Source: Carnegiea gigantea (Eukaryota > Streptophyta > Magnoliopsida > Caryophyllales > Cactaceae). From it: a stretch of DNA of 64,000 nucleotides. The notes under the pieces were generated by a model that worked only from the letters and a program-made list of their open reading frames with translations, did not search any database and had not been told where the DNA came from. Shown here one piece after another: positions 23,641 to 40,752 of this stretch; position 1 is the stretch's first letter; each line of letters starts with the position of its first letter. Both the position numbers and the translations under genes were made by a program. The DNA is taken from contig JAKOGI010000434.1 in the NCBI GenBank assembly GCA_029747015.1, positions 347,001-411,000 of the forward strand. The letters are read 5' to 3'.

Positions 23641-25103
23641 CGCGTGGATAAAAGAGTCTCTAATCCCCATTACTCATCAGCCTAAAAGGCACAAAAATAT
23701 GATTGTTCAAACAACAATATCAAATGATGGCAAAATGGTAATCTATTATGGTGTTTTTCAAACTCTTGCAGGAATATGACTTAAATTAACACTATTAAAA
23801 ACTCAGGGGTGGTCAACATTAAGTAGAAAATATTAAGGTTGAAAAAAGTGATGTCGATAACATGAAGAGTGCTAAATACAAAAACCCTGCAAATTATGAG
23901 AAACTATCATATAAAATTTTTTAATGTATTAAAATGTATTGTAATTAACTCAACAAATATTTCTAGTAATGATTATGATACTATAATTTCTTTGTAATAA
24001 TTTGAAAGTCATAGTAGTCCAAAAGTTAATTAATTTTGATTAAAAAATTAATAACATAATTGACCTCCAATACTTAATATTTTTTGATGAAAAATTAACT
24101 AGAAAATATAAATGAAGATATAAAATTAAATAATTAAATGTGTTTTTAAGAGCTATAAATGTAAAAAAATATTTGCATTAAAGGGAACATAATCCTACAA
24201 TTAAAAAAGTGTTAATACTTCCTTGGACTCTTGTACTTACTCTGAAAATTTAAAGTAATCTCGTGCGCTTCCACATATCACAATGAGAAATTGTGTGTTA
24301 ATTAAAGAGATGATAATCTTGCTACTGTTAATTGTTAATACATAATGATTTGAACTCTGATATGAAAACTGAAATCAATTTGGTACCTTTTGGTGGTAAT
24401 ATGTTGGTAGTATTATCTTGCATGACTATGTTTGTATTTTATCTAAGATTCTTTAACATTCTATATTTATATTTACATTTAATGTTGAAAGAGGTAGAAA
24501 AATATAATGAAAATCCAATATCTTTTATAATTTCTAGATGATAACAACAGCATCTTTGGTAAATAAGACATAGAATATGTGTGAGCAACTATGTGTCTTC
24601 ATAATATTCCATATTGATTGCAAAATTTTAGGTAAAAATTGAGAACCAAACATTTACAATAGATTATCCATTATCATTGCACTTATTTTATTATAGTATA
24701 ATGCATTATTTTTGGTAATTGGCAGTGGTGTTGGTCATATTCACTAACTTGTATTTAAGAGAAATATTAATTCTCTTACAAATTTTATGGGACTGACATA
24801 TCTCTAAAATTAGAGGAAAAAAATAAAAACCAGACATGTAAAATAGTTTTTTCATGATTGGTGCATTTATTTTATTATCATATACTGCATTATTTATTGC
24901 AATAAATTATTACAACTGAACATTGTATTTTTTTTGGGGCAAAAAAAATCTTCCAAATTGTAGTTAACTTTATAAAATCTTTATTTGGAAAAGAAAATCT
25001 TGCATAAGTCATTTACTAACATGTTTTTTTAAAAAACTATTAACTATGCTGAAAATTTTGTGGGAGTGGCGTGTCAAAAATTAGGAAGGATTTGTTTTGT
25101 TTT
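23641..25103. other. AT-rich intergenic DNA
   Basis: About 1.5 kb of very AT-rich sequence with no supportable gene or recognised transposon end. The open frame at 24332-24541 is short, has no recognisable motif, and I do not support it. Confidence 0.45.
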
Positions 25104-25454
<351 letters not shown>

Positions 25455-26024
25455 ATCGCATGCCTCGAGCTTGAGCATGGCAGTGAGGCGCAGAATCCTC
25501 ATCCTTGGGGATGGGATTCAATCCTTAAGCGAGGACGGGGGGACGGGGTGAAATTTTACCCCATCCTCGTCCCCGCTTAGCCGCCCAAGGCAAATTCTCG
25601 TCTCTATCCCTACTTCCCCTTCCTAGATTAGAGAAAAATATCCATCCCTATCCCCGTTTGTAATTAAAATTACATACAAATTCATTTATGAACATAAGAT
25701 TCTGGTTAATAATAGATAAAATTACTTGAAAAACCCAAAGTTATATAATATCGCTTTTCTTTCTTAGACTTCGGTTTGGTTGTATTCGGCTTCTTAAACT
25801 TTGATTCGGTTATGTAATTTATGCATTAATGCTAGATTTGTGTTGCATGAGCTTATTAACCTTTAATTTGAGTTGGATTTTAAACTTTGATGAAATTTGT
25901 TAGACTTGTCTTGTATGGAACCTACAAGAATTTTGTATAATTAATTAAGTTAGGTGTCATGGGCAACTTGGCCTTTCATTCAAGATCTAACTAATAATAT
26001 GGATTTCACATACGAGGGGAAAAA
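25455..26024. other. intergenic with G- and C-run blocks
   Basis: 25490-25660 carries GGGGACGGGG and CCCCATCCTCGTCCCC-like words; similar words recur at 26380-26530 beyond the MITE-like repeat. They may be the two sides of one older repeat split by the MITE, but I could not align them well. No gene. Confidence 0.3.
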
Positions 26025-26365
26025 GGGGTGTTTGGAAAATAATTTTTTGAAGAGCTTTTTAGCAAAAAAGCGCTTTTTTTGACCGAGATAGTTGTTTGTC
26101 CACGTGAAAAAGCTAATTTGGGTGTTTGATGAAAAGACATTTCATAAGAGCTTTTTAGGTCAAAAAACTAATTTGAAAAAGCTAATTCTATGAGCTTTTT
26201 GGAAGAGCTTTTAGAAGAATTAGCTTTTTATCTCAAAATTTTATCAGAAAGATCTAATTTTACCAAACAATTTTTCAACAAATAACTAATTCAAACAACT
26301 CATACAAACAGCTAATAGTTAATAGCTAATACAAACAGCTAACAGCTGTTTGCCAAATAAGGTCA
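26025..26365. mobile_element. MITE-like repeat, hAT type
   Basis: About 340 bp of AT-rich non-coding sequence, ending in GGTGTTTGGAAAA on the left and TTTGCCAAATAAG on the right, imperfect inverted termini resembling the GTGTTTGGCAAA ends common in plant hAT-type MITEs. The interior repeats AGCTTTTT and its complement. No convincing 8-bp target duplication is left. Confidence 0.5.
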
Positions 26366-26924
26366 AAATTTGCAAGTAAAAATCCTCGTTGGGGTCTCGT
26401 CAGGGATTGAATCCCCACTAGGGAGGGTGATAGGGAGGAATTTTTTCCCTGCAGTGGGGAACGAGGAGCTAAATAAGGAAGGGGAAGAGAATATGTCCTC
26501 CATCCCCAACTCACTCTGTTATCATCCCCACTCCAACCTTTTTTTTGGGGGGGGGGACATCTTTCTAAAGGAGATCTGTAATAATAAAAGTAGAAAAGTG
26601 GTGAGGGAACGAACCGGGAAGAAAGCAAGAGGAGTGATAATGTTCATCTAAATTTTATACATCTTCTAAGACGGAGCTATCCAATATCCTTCCTCTTAAT
26701 TTATATAATTTCCTATGCAAAACCTTTCGCAAAAATTTAAAAAAAGGGAAGTCAGTTCATGAAAAAGGCCATCCTGTACATGGAATTTTCGTATAGGCAA
26801 AGAAAGGGGCAATAAAAAAAGCTTATAGCACTAAGATCGTATAACACATTCTTTTTCTATATAGAGGGGAAGAAAAAATGGAATACCAAACCCTTTTTGA
26901 ATGCCAAATGAAGATGAAAGTTTG
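26366..26924. other. 3' flank of the CRK gene
   Basis: Contains the second G/C-run block (26380-26545, with a run of G at about 26543-26552) and then the presumed 3' untranslated sequence of the kinase gene (minus strand). No clear polyadenylation signal or other gene was identified. Confidence 0.35.
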
Positions 26925-31988
<5,064 letters not shown>

Positions 31989-32007
31989 AGATATGGAATA
32001 CAGAGAT

Positions 32008-32640
32008 TCATTAGGCCTTTGTAATTGTAGTCATAATTTGTCGAAGTGTTAAAACAAGTTTACGTTGGACTAGGTCTTGGAAAAGGACATATACATTTAC
32101 ATTGATTGAAGTAGGTAGGTTTAGGTGGGGAGTCCTCGAAAATTCAACTTGTAGGGAGCCAAAATTTTTGGTGGTCACCCTCTCACATTTACAAGAATAT
32201 GAACGCACATAGAAGAGAAGCAACATGTCAATCTTACGTGGAAATTCTATTTTCAACAAGAGAGAAAATTACAGTGCAATAAAAAATGATAAAGAAATTA
32301 AATTGGAAAAGATAGAGCACAGGCATACACTTTTCATTCAAAAGGAATGGGAAAGCTTGATAAGGAATGAGATATTTTTGAGAGGAGTGGAAGAAGATGA
32401 GAGATAATGAATACAGTGGGAAGGAACAGAAAGAGTTGGGAAATTCTTTTTTGGCATTGAACAATAAGGAATAGAAGGGAATGTAAATGAATGATAATGA
32501 ATGTGTCGAAATTAAAAAAAAAAACCCTCAATTTCCCCACGAAAAGAACAAACCTGCATTGGTGCATTCACAATACAAAGCATCTCACGCTCCTTTGGTT
32601 AATGTTTGTGTCCCTGTATCGCTAGATCTAGTATCTTGCC
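32008..32640 (-). promoter_or_regulatory. CRK upstream (promoter) region, duplicated downstream
   Basis: This segment lies directly upstream of the CRK start in gene sense and is repeated at 34060-34690 in the same orientation. I see no unambiguous TATA box. The short ORFs on both strands are unsupported. The promoter role is inferred from position only. Confidence 0.5.
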
Positions 32641-33430
32641 TAGGGCACACTCTTCCTCTGCTTCGAGGTTGGGATGCCCAAGGCATACTTTAATTCGGGG
32701 TTGAATTTGGATTTAGATTCTTTTGATTTAATTTTTTTTGTTTAAGGATGAGATTCTGTTTGTATTTATAGATCAATTTTATAAAAATGGAATATAAGCT
32801 CATATCCCTTGATCTAGTATGTTTAAATATGGTTCAAATCTATTGTGGTTAGTTGGTTATCTAGAAAATCTTTCAAACCCTTAAATTTAAAATTAAAACT
32901 AGAGTGCCCATGATATTTGAGAGTTACTATTATAAAAGCACAAAATATTCAAATTTACATAGAGGCTTAAACACAAGTTCAAGAAAGATACAAATAAGAA
33001 AACAAATGCCCACATATTTGAAGTTCGATTAAGATAAGTACTTCGACAAAAGGGCACGAGAAAAAATGATAATAAGTATTATTTATTCGAGAAAAGTCCT
33101 AAATGAATATAATACATAGAAGCCTAGCAATTAAGAAATATATATTGTAGATAAATTACTAAAGTTGTTGTGTTCATGAATAAGTCTAACTAAGTATTAG
33201 TACTATATATGACTTACACCAAAATTCACGCTGAATTCAAGTCCTTTTAGATTTGAATCCTCTTAAAAATCTTGATATTAAAAAGATAAGATCTACATTA
33301 ACAACTGTCCATAATACAAGGAAAGAGGACTTGTCAGATTAATATCATTGGAGTCGTTAGTTAGAATATAAAATATCTATCACTAATCCGAAGAGACGGG
33401 ACGATGGGACTACTAGCTACATCCCTAAGG
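32641..33430. other. intergenic between the CRK duplicates
   Basis: AT-rich with no recognised gene or repeat end. Confidence 0.4.
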
Positions 33431-33760
33431 TCACCCCTTCTTTAGTTCTTTATCTAGAAATTGGAGGTGGCCCATGCGATAATGGGATGCATAACTACAT
33501 GCAGGGGTTGGCTGCCCACCGTCTCCAATGAGCATGCTAATAAGTGGCATTCCAACAAATGGAACTGGGATTCTCCCTCTAGGAAAATCTTCAATGATGT
33601 TGGCACAAAATAAATTTCCCTTTTGTTCTTGTAGCCAATTAAGCACAGTTTCGATTTTTGTTGAAAGCTGCTTGAATTTGACACACTCATCTATTGAAAA
33701 CAAAAATTCACTGCCTACTACCACAATTTTATATTTACAAATTACACAAAATATCGTCAT
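33431..33760 (-). CDS. unidentified ORF or exon fragment
   Basis: An open frame of about 109 codons on the minus strand. Near 33690 the sequence TTTTCAATAG precedes the more protein-like part (VKFKQLSTKIETVLNWLQEQ, then PRGRIPVPFVG), which looks like an intron 3' end. The N-terminal part (above 33708) lies in the duplicated intron-1 sequence of the CRK, so only the later part could be foreign coding DNA. I do not recognise the family. It may be a gene fragment carried in, or chance. Confidence 0.2.
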   Translation of the reverse strand: MTIFCVICKYKIVVVGSEFLFSIDECVKFKQLSTKIETVLNWLQEQKGNLFCANIIEDFPRGRIPVPFVGMPLISMLIGDGGQPTPACSYASHYRMGHLQFLDKELKKG

Positions 33761-34690
33761 TTATCCCTTGAGATTTTGGTAAATAGTTTTTATACCTCCA
33801 ACCTTTTTGAATTATTATTTAACCCCTTTCATTTTTGGGTCAAATAAAATCGTAAATTTTGTCAAGATGCATTTCAAATAACAAATAGCAAATAACAAAT
33901 ATGAAGGAAATTTTGGTAAAATTTGGGGTTAATAATTATTTGACGCAAAGGTAAAAGAAGGTAAATAATAATTTTAAAAAGTTGGATGTAAAAAATGTTC
34001 AATAAACTCTCTAGGGTGTAAATGATAATAATTCCAAATCAAGTTGTAAATCAAAGTTTTGGACTTCATTAGGCATTTGTAATTGTAGTTACAATTGGAC
34101 AAACTGTTAAAACAAGTTTATGTTGGACTATGTCTTGGAAAATGACATGTGCATTTACATTTATTAAATTAGGTGGGATTTAGGTAAGGAGTGCTCGAAA
34201 ATTCAACTTGTAGAGAGCCCAAACGTTTGGTGATCATGATCCCACATTCACGAGAATATGAATGCACTCATAACAGAAACAACAGATCAATCTAACGTGG
34301 ACAATCTATTTTCAGCAAAAGGAAAAACTACAGTGCTATAAAAAACGACAAAGAAACTATAGTGGAAAACACAGAGTATGGGCATGTACTTTTCATTGGG
34401 AAGAATGAGAAGGATTGATAATGAATGAGATTTGTTTAGGAGGATTAGAAGAACATGAGAGATAATAGAAGACACTGAGAAGAAATATGAAGGAACGAGA
34501 AAAGTTAAGAAGTTCGTTTTTGGGAATGACCGAGAAGGACTAGAAGGAATGTAAAGAAATGATAATGAATGAGATGGAATAAAAATTCTTAATTTTCTAA
34601 CGAAAAGAACAGACCGTACATTGGTATATTCACAATACAAAGCATCTCACTCTCACCTAGCTGATTTTTTAGTGTCTCTATCACTCTAGT
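33708..34690 (-). repeat. partial tandem duplicate of the CRK 5' region, exon 1 missing
   Basis: 33708-34058 matches intron-1 sequence at 30793-31147, and 34059-34690 matches the upstream region at 32007-32640. The roughly 860 bp between those parts in the gene, which contain exon 1, are absent: AATCAAAGTTTT runs straight into CTTCATTAGGC. Order and orientation are otherwise kept. No kinase exons accompany it. It is a non-coding remnant of a tandem CRK copy, or a duplicated upstream segment. Confidence 0.75.
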
Positions 34691-34714
34691 ATCTTGCCTA
34701 CTGTTCACTCGATC

Positions 34715-34754
34715 CACTATAAGAAAAATGAGTTTTTACAACAACCTTTTACAA
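34715..34754 (+). repeat. CACTA-type transposon end at block boundary
   Basis: CACTATAAGAAAAATGAG followed by TTTTTACAACAACC, typical of a plant CACTA terminal and subterminal sequence. It lies precisely between the end of the CRK-related duplicate and the start of the second Ty3-Harbinger block. The opposite end was not found. Confidence 0.45.
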
Positions 34755-35700
34755 CATACTCCACCTTCTCTCCCGAATGGGAGCCAGTCCCATGGCAGCC
34801 AATCAAAACAGGCTCCTGCGGATCCCCCATATGATGGCAAGTCTTGGCCTCCTTATTAAGTGCACTCTCTAACATGTTAACTCTGCAGCACGAGTCGTCT
34901 ATAGGGGGAGAGGCCATGAAATGTGGTAAGCTAAATTCTAGCTTTTCATCCCCTACTTGAAGGGAGAGCTTGTCATTCTTCACGTCTATCATGGCTCCCG
35001 CAGCGCCAAAAAAGGGTCTCTCGAGGATGATTGGTATATAGGAGGCTTCCTCCATCTCCATAACAACAAAATCACATGGGATGAAGAACTTACCCACCTG
35101 CAGTAGGTTTTAGGTCTCCCACTTGCAGCTTCTTACACATGGAGTAGGGTATGAGGATCACGCGAGCTCCAAGATCATATAATGCCCTGCGGATAGTAAC
35201 GTCCCCAATCGAATAAGGGATGGAAAAGCTTCCGGGGTCCGAAAGCTTAAGCGGGAGCTTGTTCTAAATAATAGCATCACACTCCTTAGTGAGAGCCACT
35301 GTAGCATTCTCAAGCAATTTTCCCTTGTTGGACAACAAATCCTTCAAGAATTTAGCGTAGGAAGGCATGTCAGTAATAGCCTCCAAAAGGGAAATGTTGA
35401 TATGAAACTTCTTCAGCATCTCGAGGAGCTTACGATACTTGTGCTCTTCCTTAGCCTGCAGTAGCCTCTAGGGATATGGAATAGGAGGCTTGTAGGGCTT
35501 CACTAATGGTGAAATGTGCTCAGCTCGAACCTCTTTGGGGTTCTCAAGATGAACCCTCTCACTTGGAGTATCGATGGGGACCTCTTTCTTAACACTATCC
35601 TCACTGTCAACCTCTCTCTTATCCTCCCTCATAGGCATCTAAGGACTCGCTAACTCCTTGCCACTCTACAATGTGATGACATTCATCTGACTTTTAGGGC
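34717..35700 (-). pseudogene. Ty3 protease region, copy B
   Basis: The frame from 35097 gives GKFFIPCDFVVMEMEEASY, IPIILERPFF and DVKNDKLSLQVGDEKLEFS as in copy A. Upstream, 35100-35700 corresponds to the DLG-containing part and the ALRSGK linker of copy A, but is broken by stops (for example in the linker near 35640). The C-terminal end is lost at the block boundary. Confidence 0.75.
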
Positions 35701-35898
35701 TGGTCTAAGGTTGACCTGGTAGATGCCCCTGAGGTCTAGATAAATGGCTCACTTACTATGCAATCTAAACGATTTGGTTCTCCATAATCTTCTAATGATT
35801 GGTCATAGTCTTAAATTTGGAGTTTAATTGACTAACCGACTCACCAAGTGTCTCATTAGTCTTGGTCTAGGTCACTATGAAGCGCTCCATAAGACTCT

Positions 35899-37109
35899 CT
35901 AGATTGAACTTCGATTGGGGAGGTTATTATTGTGGAGGTGTGGTATAGGGAGCCCTGTATTGCAAACCAGGGGGTTGAGGTTAAGTGGCATCGGGTGGAA
36001 TGGAGTTGTTGTTGCGGTACAAGAAATTTGAATGATTTCTCCGACCGAGGTTATACGTATTTGAGTAGGGGTTGTTTTGTGGTCGTTGGTTGACGTTTTG
36101 CATAGCATTGGCATGCTCAACTCCCTGAAAAGTAGATTGGCACTCAGCAGCAACTTGCCCTTGAATGCCATAAATCTCACATAGAGCCCCAACCTTAAAC
36201 ATTGTGCCTGAAGAACTCCCCGCTAAAACTCCTTAAGAAGGAGTGGCAAGCCTGTCAAATCGCTGTGCTAGAGCATCCACCTTGCTGGCACGCAAGTCCA
36301 CGACACGCACTCTATAAACCCCACCAGTCCTCTTCGGGGTCGCTTTCTCATTGAACTAGTGATAATTGTTGGAGGTCATCTCATCCAATAAGGCTCTCGC
36401 GTCCTCAATCAACTTCCCCATGAGTGCACAACCAGTTGCGGCGTCAACGGATATCTTCAAAGACTGGCCTAATCCATTATATAAGGTTTGGATTAGGAGC
36501 CAGTTGGGTACTCTATGATGGGGGCATTGGCATTGAAGATCCTTAAACCTTTCCCATGCTTCATATAGTGACTCATCTCCTTGTTGAGAGAAGAAAGTGA
36601 TTTCCACTCTCAACTTAGCAGTCTTTCTTCGGGGGGAGGGAGTACTTGCTAAGGAAGGCTCTTGATATGGCCTCCCAAGTGGTGAATGAGTTGGACTCTT
36701 CATTAAGGAGCCTGTCACTGGCTTTGTCTGTCAGCGAGAAGGGAAAGAGCCTTAACCTAATAGCATCGGCGAAGACCCCGTTAATCTTGATAGTGTCACA
36801 CTTCACTATAAAGTTGAGAAGGTGGATATAGGGGTTCTCCATGGGATGCCCACGAAAGTTGGTTGCTTCTACAGCCAGGTTCACAATGGAAGAGGTGAAA
36901 CCGATTGCTTGTGGTAAGAAGCAGTCTCGCAGCACCCTAGGATCTCTCTCGGCCATGGTGTTTTGCTCTTGTTGCTTCTTTCTCGCACCACTTTGTCTTC
37001 GTGCAGTGGCTTTTATCTCTGGGTCAAAAGGAACAAGTTGTCGATTCCTCTGATTGTGCCTATGCATACAAAGCCAAAAACTGCACCAAGCATAAGCAAG
37101 TCTAAGCAA
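35899..37109 (-). pseudogene. Ty3 gag, copy B
   Basis: Frames at 37109-36615, 36718-36356 and 36202-35899 together cover the gag. AERDPRVLRDCFLPQAIGF is followed by RLRLFPFSLTDKASDRLLNE, where copy A has a TAG in place of the Arg, and YEAWERFKDLQCQCPHHRVP. The degenerate knuckle reads CEIYGIQGQVAAEC; the same second-Cys loss as in copy A shows that this change predates the duplication. A shift near 36615 breaks the core domain. Confidence 0.8.
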
Positions 37110-37197
37110 GGCTCAAAGAGAAAAGGAGAAAAAGCAAGAGAAAAAGAAAAAGCCTAATCTAGAGTGTTTTGGTCTCTTCCCGTGTTGAAATAAACAA

Positions 37198-37216
37198 GTT
37201 CCCCACAACAGCACCA
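37198..37216 (-). promoter_or_regulatory. primer-binding site, Ty3 copy B
   Basis: Minus strand TGGTGCTGTTGTGGGGAAC, the counterpart of 10615-10632 and, like it, degenerate; it sits ten bases inside the LTR end at 37226. Confidence 0.5.
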
Positions 37217-37225
37217 AAAAGTTAT

Positions 37226-38555
37226 TGCCTTAAATTGTTATCGCAAGTGCACGGCTTAAGTGTAGCTAGAAACCGGCAAGTACAGGTCGTATCCACAAAG
37301 AACTTGTTTCCAATCACCAAATTCGATTTATAACACTCAATTTAGGCAAAAGTTTACTCTAGTTGAATGTTTGCTAATTAGCAGTACTATTCTACTGAAA
37401 ACTGATGAATTGCATAATTCAATAATGACAAAGGTCCTGGATTGGGATTCACCGCACTATTACCCTATATGAATCATAAATGAGATCATACAAACCACCC
37501 CGCAAATATAATCAAAGTGGAAAGGATTACAATTTAAAGTTCATCCAAGCCTTCTCTCGAAGGTCAATAGATTGACTAAATTAATCCTAGTTATCTATTT
37601 TCATGAAACTAAGATTATCAAGGTCACAAGATTAAGTAATCAAATATTCCCAATTAAAACCCTAACTGTTTTCACGTCAGGAAAATCGATCGCTCACGAA
37701 GTCGCACTAGATCAATGGTTTAACTTTTGTTGATCTCCTAAACTGTAATTAAGAACAGTGAATAAGACTCTCTCAAGCAATCTAACAAATATTTGATGTA
37801 CTAGGCAAGATTTCAAATTGCAATTATGGGCATGATTCACAAAAATCTAAAGCATGATTTAATTTCGCATAATAGGGGCTACTCCTAATCCAAGACTAAT
37901 AGTTTACCCTCCAATCATATTAATAATCATAAACAGGAACAAAAATCTAGAAAACATCATAAATACGCAAACTTTAATTAAGAACGCAAGAGAAGGAAGA
38001 AGGAAAACGTAATTCAATTGATTGCCAAGATCAGTCACCCAAATTCATCCTCAATTAAACTCCAATCCAATATCTAAAACTTTATGAAAGTATTCAGAAT
38101 TGAAAACCTAAAAAAGTCACCTCTTTTCAAGAGCCCTAAAGACGTTATAAGATTTTTCTCAAAAACCGCCACGAAAACAAATTAATTACGCAGAAACTAA
38201 AGTGGCACGGTCGTGGCACCTGGCATAGTGGCACCATCCCACTTCCCTGGAATGCAGCTGCTGGAATCTAGTGTGGCACGAGCTTCATCGCATGGGGCCC
38301 CCATGCCAATCCTCTGGACCTAGCAAACCTCTTCTTTGGCTTGAAATTTGCTTTCTTGGCCCTCCTTTCTACCAATATTGGTGGATTTTCTTCTTTTCTT
38401 CGAACCTGAACTCTTGAAAACTTGAAAACATCTTATATGAGCAAATTTAGGGTAAAGGAGGCATATTCGCCCCTACACTTTAAAGTTTAACACAAAAATC
38501 ACTGAGAGAATGGGTCAAAAGTGGGTTCAAAATGGGTAAAAATGGAGGTTTATCA
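37226..38555 (-). repeat. 5' LTR of Ty3 copy B
   Basis: About 1.33 kb, homologous to 10642-11944. On the minus strand it starts TGATAAACC and ends AAGGCA. Small indels separate the copies (for example an added GTGGCACC-rich piece near 38210). Confidence 0.65.
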
Positions 38556-38683
38556 TTGTGCAATGAAATATTTATTTCATATTTCATGGGTTGAATATTA
38601 CTACTATTGACTTTACATTTTTTAAGAAGTTTAAATATATACAATTCTAAATTTCACGGGTTGAATGGCACAGGTTGTACACA

Positions 38684-39925
38684 ATGGGTGATCCATCTTC
38701 CTCATCTTTGTCATCATCAATAAATGGCTTGAACTTCATTCTAGAGTCTTCTAGTGATGATTCACTGATGATGAAAACTGTACTCCATAATTAACCTAGC
38801 GTACTCCATAATCAACCTAGCCTGAAGGCATTTGAGCTTGCTTTGAGGATTAGACAACTTAGACAAAAGAATAGAACTTCTTCATCATCACAAAGACCAA
38901 GAAAAAAGAAAAGATTTATAGAAAGAGATCGACAAGAAGCATACGACAACCTCTACAGAGACTGCTTCGTGGAAGACTCAATCTATAATGAAACCCATTT
39001 TCGGTGTAGATTTCGGATAAGAAAACAGTTGTCTCTTCGCATTGTTGACAACCTTAGTAGTCGTTTTGAGTACTTCCAGTTGAGGTATAATGGTCCCGGT
39101 AGGCATGGGTTGTCGCCACTTATAAAGTACACAGTAGCCGTGAGAATGTTGGCTTATGGAATATCAGCAGATTTTGTTGATGAGTACTTGAATATTGATG
39201 GAAACCTATGATTTTTGTGGTATGTTAGGAAGCATTGACTATATGCACTAAAAATGAAAGAACTGCCCATCTAGTTAGAAAGGATTGTTTGCAAAAGGGA
39301 TATGTAGAGTCCTCACTTTGATTCTTGAAGCCATTGCTTCCTATGACCTTTGGATATGACATGCCTTCTTTGGGTGCTCGGGAAGGCTCAATGATTTAAA
39401 TATCCTTCACCGATCCATTATTTTCCAATAGCTTTATCAAGGTCAGGCTCTAAAATGCGAATATGTCATCAATGGCATAAGTACAATATTGGATATTTCT
39501 TATCCGATGGAATTTATCCAAAATGGGCTATCTTTGTCAAAACTATCCTCTTCCTCAAGGATCGAAGTCAAGATTGTTTGTTGAATGCTAGGAGTTAGTT
39601 AGGAAGGACGTGGAGAGAGCATTTGAGGTTCTACAAGCGTGGTTTGCCATCATTTGTGGCCCTGCTCGAAACATGGGCAATGCTTAATTAGGTATAATAA
39701 TGAAAACATGTGTTATACTGCACAACATAATCGTCGAGGACTAACATGATTCGTATGACCTTACTTATAATTATGATGATGTAGAGGACAACACACCACA
39801 ACCTAATGTCAGACGGGACCATCATCCGTGCTGTGCAGCCTACCTTCGAAGAGTAGCATAAGTTCATGACCTAGATGTACATGCATGGCTCTAATCAGAC
39901 TTAGTTGAAGAAAGGATTATAATTC
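38684..39925 (+). pseudogene. PIF/Harbinger-like transposase relic, copy B
   Basis: Counterpart of 12065-13027. An open stretch to 39211 gives RDRQEAYDNLYRDCF, YNGPGRHGLSPLIKYTVAV and ISADFVDEYLNIDGN. About 116 bp present in copy A (12561-12676) are missing at 39200, removing the block between the DEYLNI and GMLGSIDYMH motifs. The copy continues past the point where copy A is cut, through GYFLSDGIYPKWAIFVKT to a tail near 39925. Frames are broken in the second half, so it is not functional. It lies next to the Ty3 LTR in the same divergent arrangement as copy A. Confidence 0.75.
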
Positions 39926-40584
39926 CAGTTGTTATGTGTTATATGTTTATCTTATGCATTGTATTTCCTTGAAAATGTCAAACATTCATCTTGTACCTTT
40001 ATTTAAAAAAATGTTGAACCTTTGTGTTGTATTTTTTTAAGGTCGATCCTTCATATTGTATTGGTTTTTAATTGAATTAGTTTTTATTCTATCTTCATTC
40101 ACTCGTTTAACCAGTAAAAATTAAATAATTTCTAACATGTTCAAGCACAAAAAATTAATTCATCAGTTTCTAGGAAATTTAAAATAAAATTGAACATCTT
40201 TTCAGTCAAAAAATAAACATTCTTTCTTTCAAAAAACAAAAATCATTTAAAACATGTTACATATTTAAAATAAAAACACGTAATTAAAATGATAAAAGTA
40301 ATAAAATATGTTTAATGGTGGGCTCTATTAGAAATATTTAATTCAATTATCCTGAAATGAATTCTATTGATTGGGAAATTAAAGAATCCAAGTTCCAGAA
40401 ATGTTGAACTTCTGCCAACGTGGTAAGCCAACTCAGACTGGAAATGCTCTTATATATAATATAGTTGAAATTGGATATGGATTTGCAGCAGAAAAAGAAA
40501 GAAAATTAGATACTTATGATAGGTTTGAGGAATTCACGGTGGAAGAAGACCATGAATTTGTGGTATAGTGACCGAATCATTTCT
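39926..40584. other. intergenic, AT-rich
   Basis: No gene or element end recognised. It forms the 3' flank of the LINE insertion site. Confidence 0.4.
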
Positions 40585-40599
40585 TTTCTTCACTGAATA
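40585..40599. repeat. target-site duplication of the LINE (3' side)
   Basis: TTTCTTCACTGAATA, directly before the T run that is the minus-strand poly(A). It matches 63355-63369 (TTTCTTCACAGACTA) at 13 of 15 positions. Confidence 0.75.
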
Positions 40600-40752
40600 T
40601 TTTTTTTTTTTTTTTTTGGTTTTTAGGAAGAAAGAAGCGATCTTGCATTTAATTCATTAATGAGACAACAATTGTTTGTCAGATACAATGCAAGATATAA
40701 CATTATTAGGGAAGTTACTAAACCGTACCTACCCACCTTCAGACTCCACGGA

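Larger units (their letters stand above)
34755..38555 (-). mobile_element. Athila-like Ty3 element, copy B (gag-protease and LTR only)
   Basis: Homologous to 8112-11944 in the same orientation: protease segment, linker, gag, primer site and LTR. RT, RNase H and integrase are absent; homology stops at about 34755. In one 180-base stretch (8882 against 35461) I counted about 16 differences, mostly transitions. Relative to copy A it lacks about 68 bp where copy A has direct repeats of AGTGGG at 8454-8459 and 8522-8527. It is a non-functional fragment. Confidence 0.85.

Noticed and set aside
25490..26545. G- and C-rich words on both sides of the MITE as one interrupted transposon
   Set aside because: The words look alike but I could not align the halves or find termini.
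32225..34640. Short Phe/Ser-rich frames in the CRK upstream region and its duplicate
   Set aside because: AT-rich low-complexity translations; not conserved in frame between the duplicated segments.
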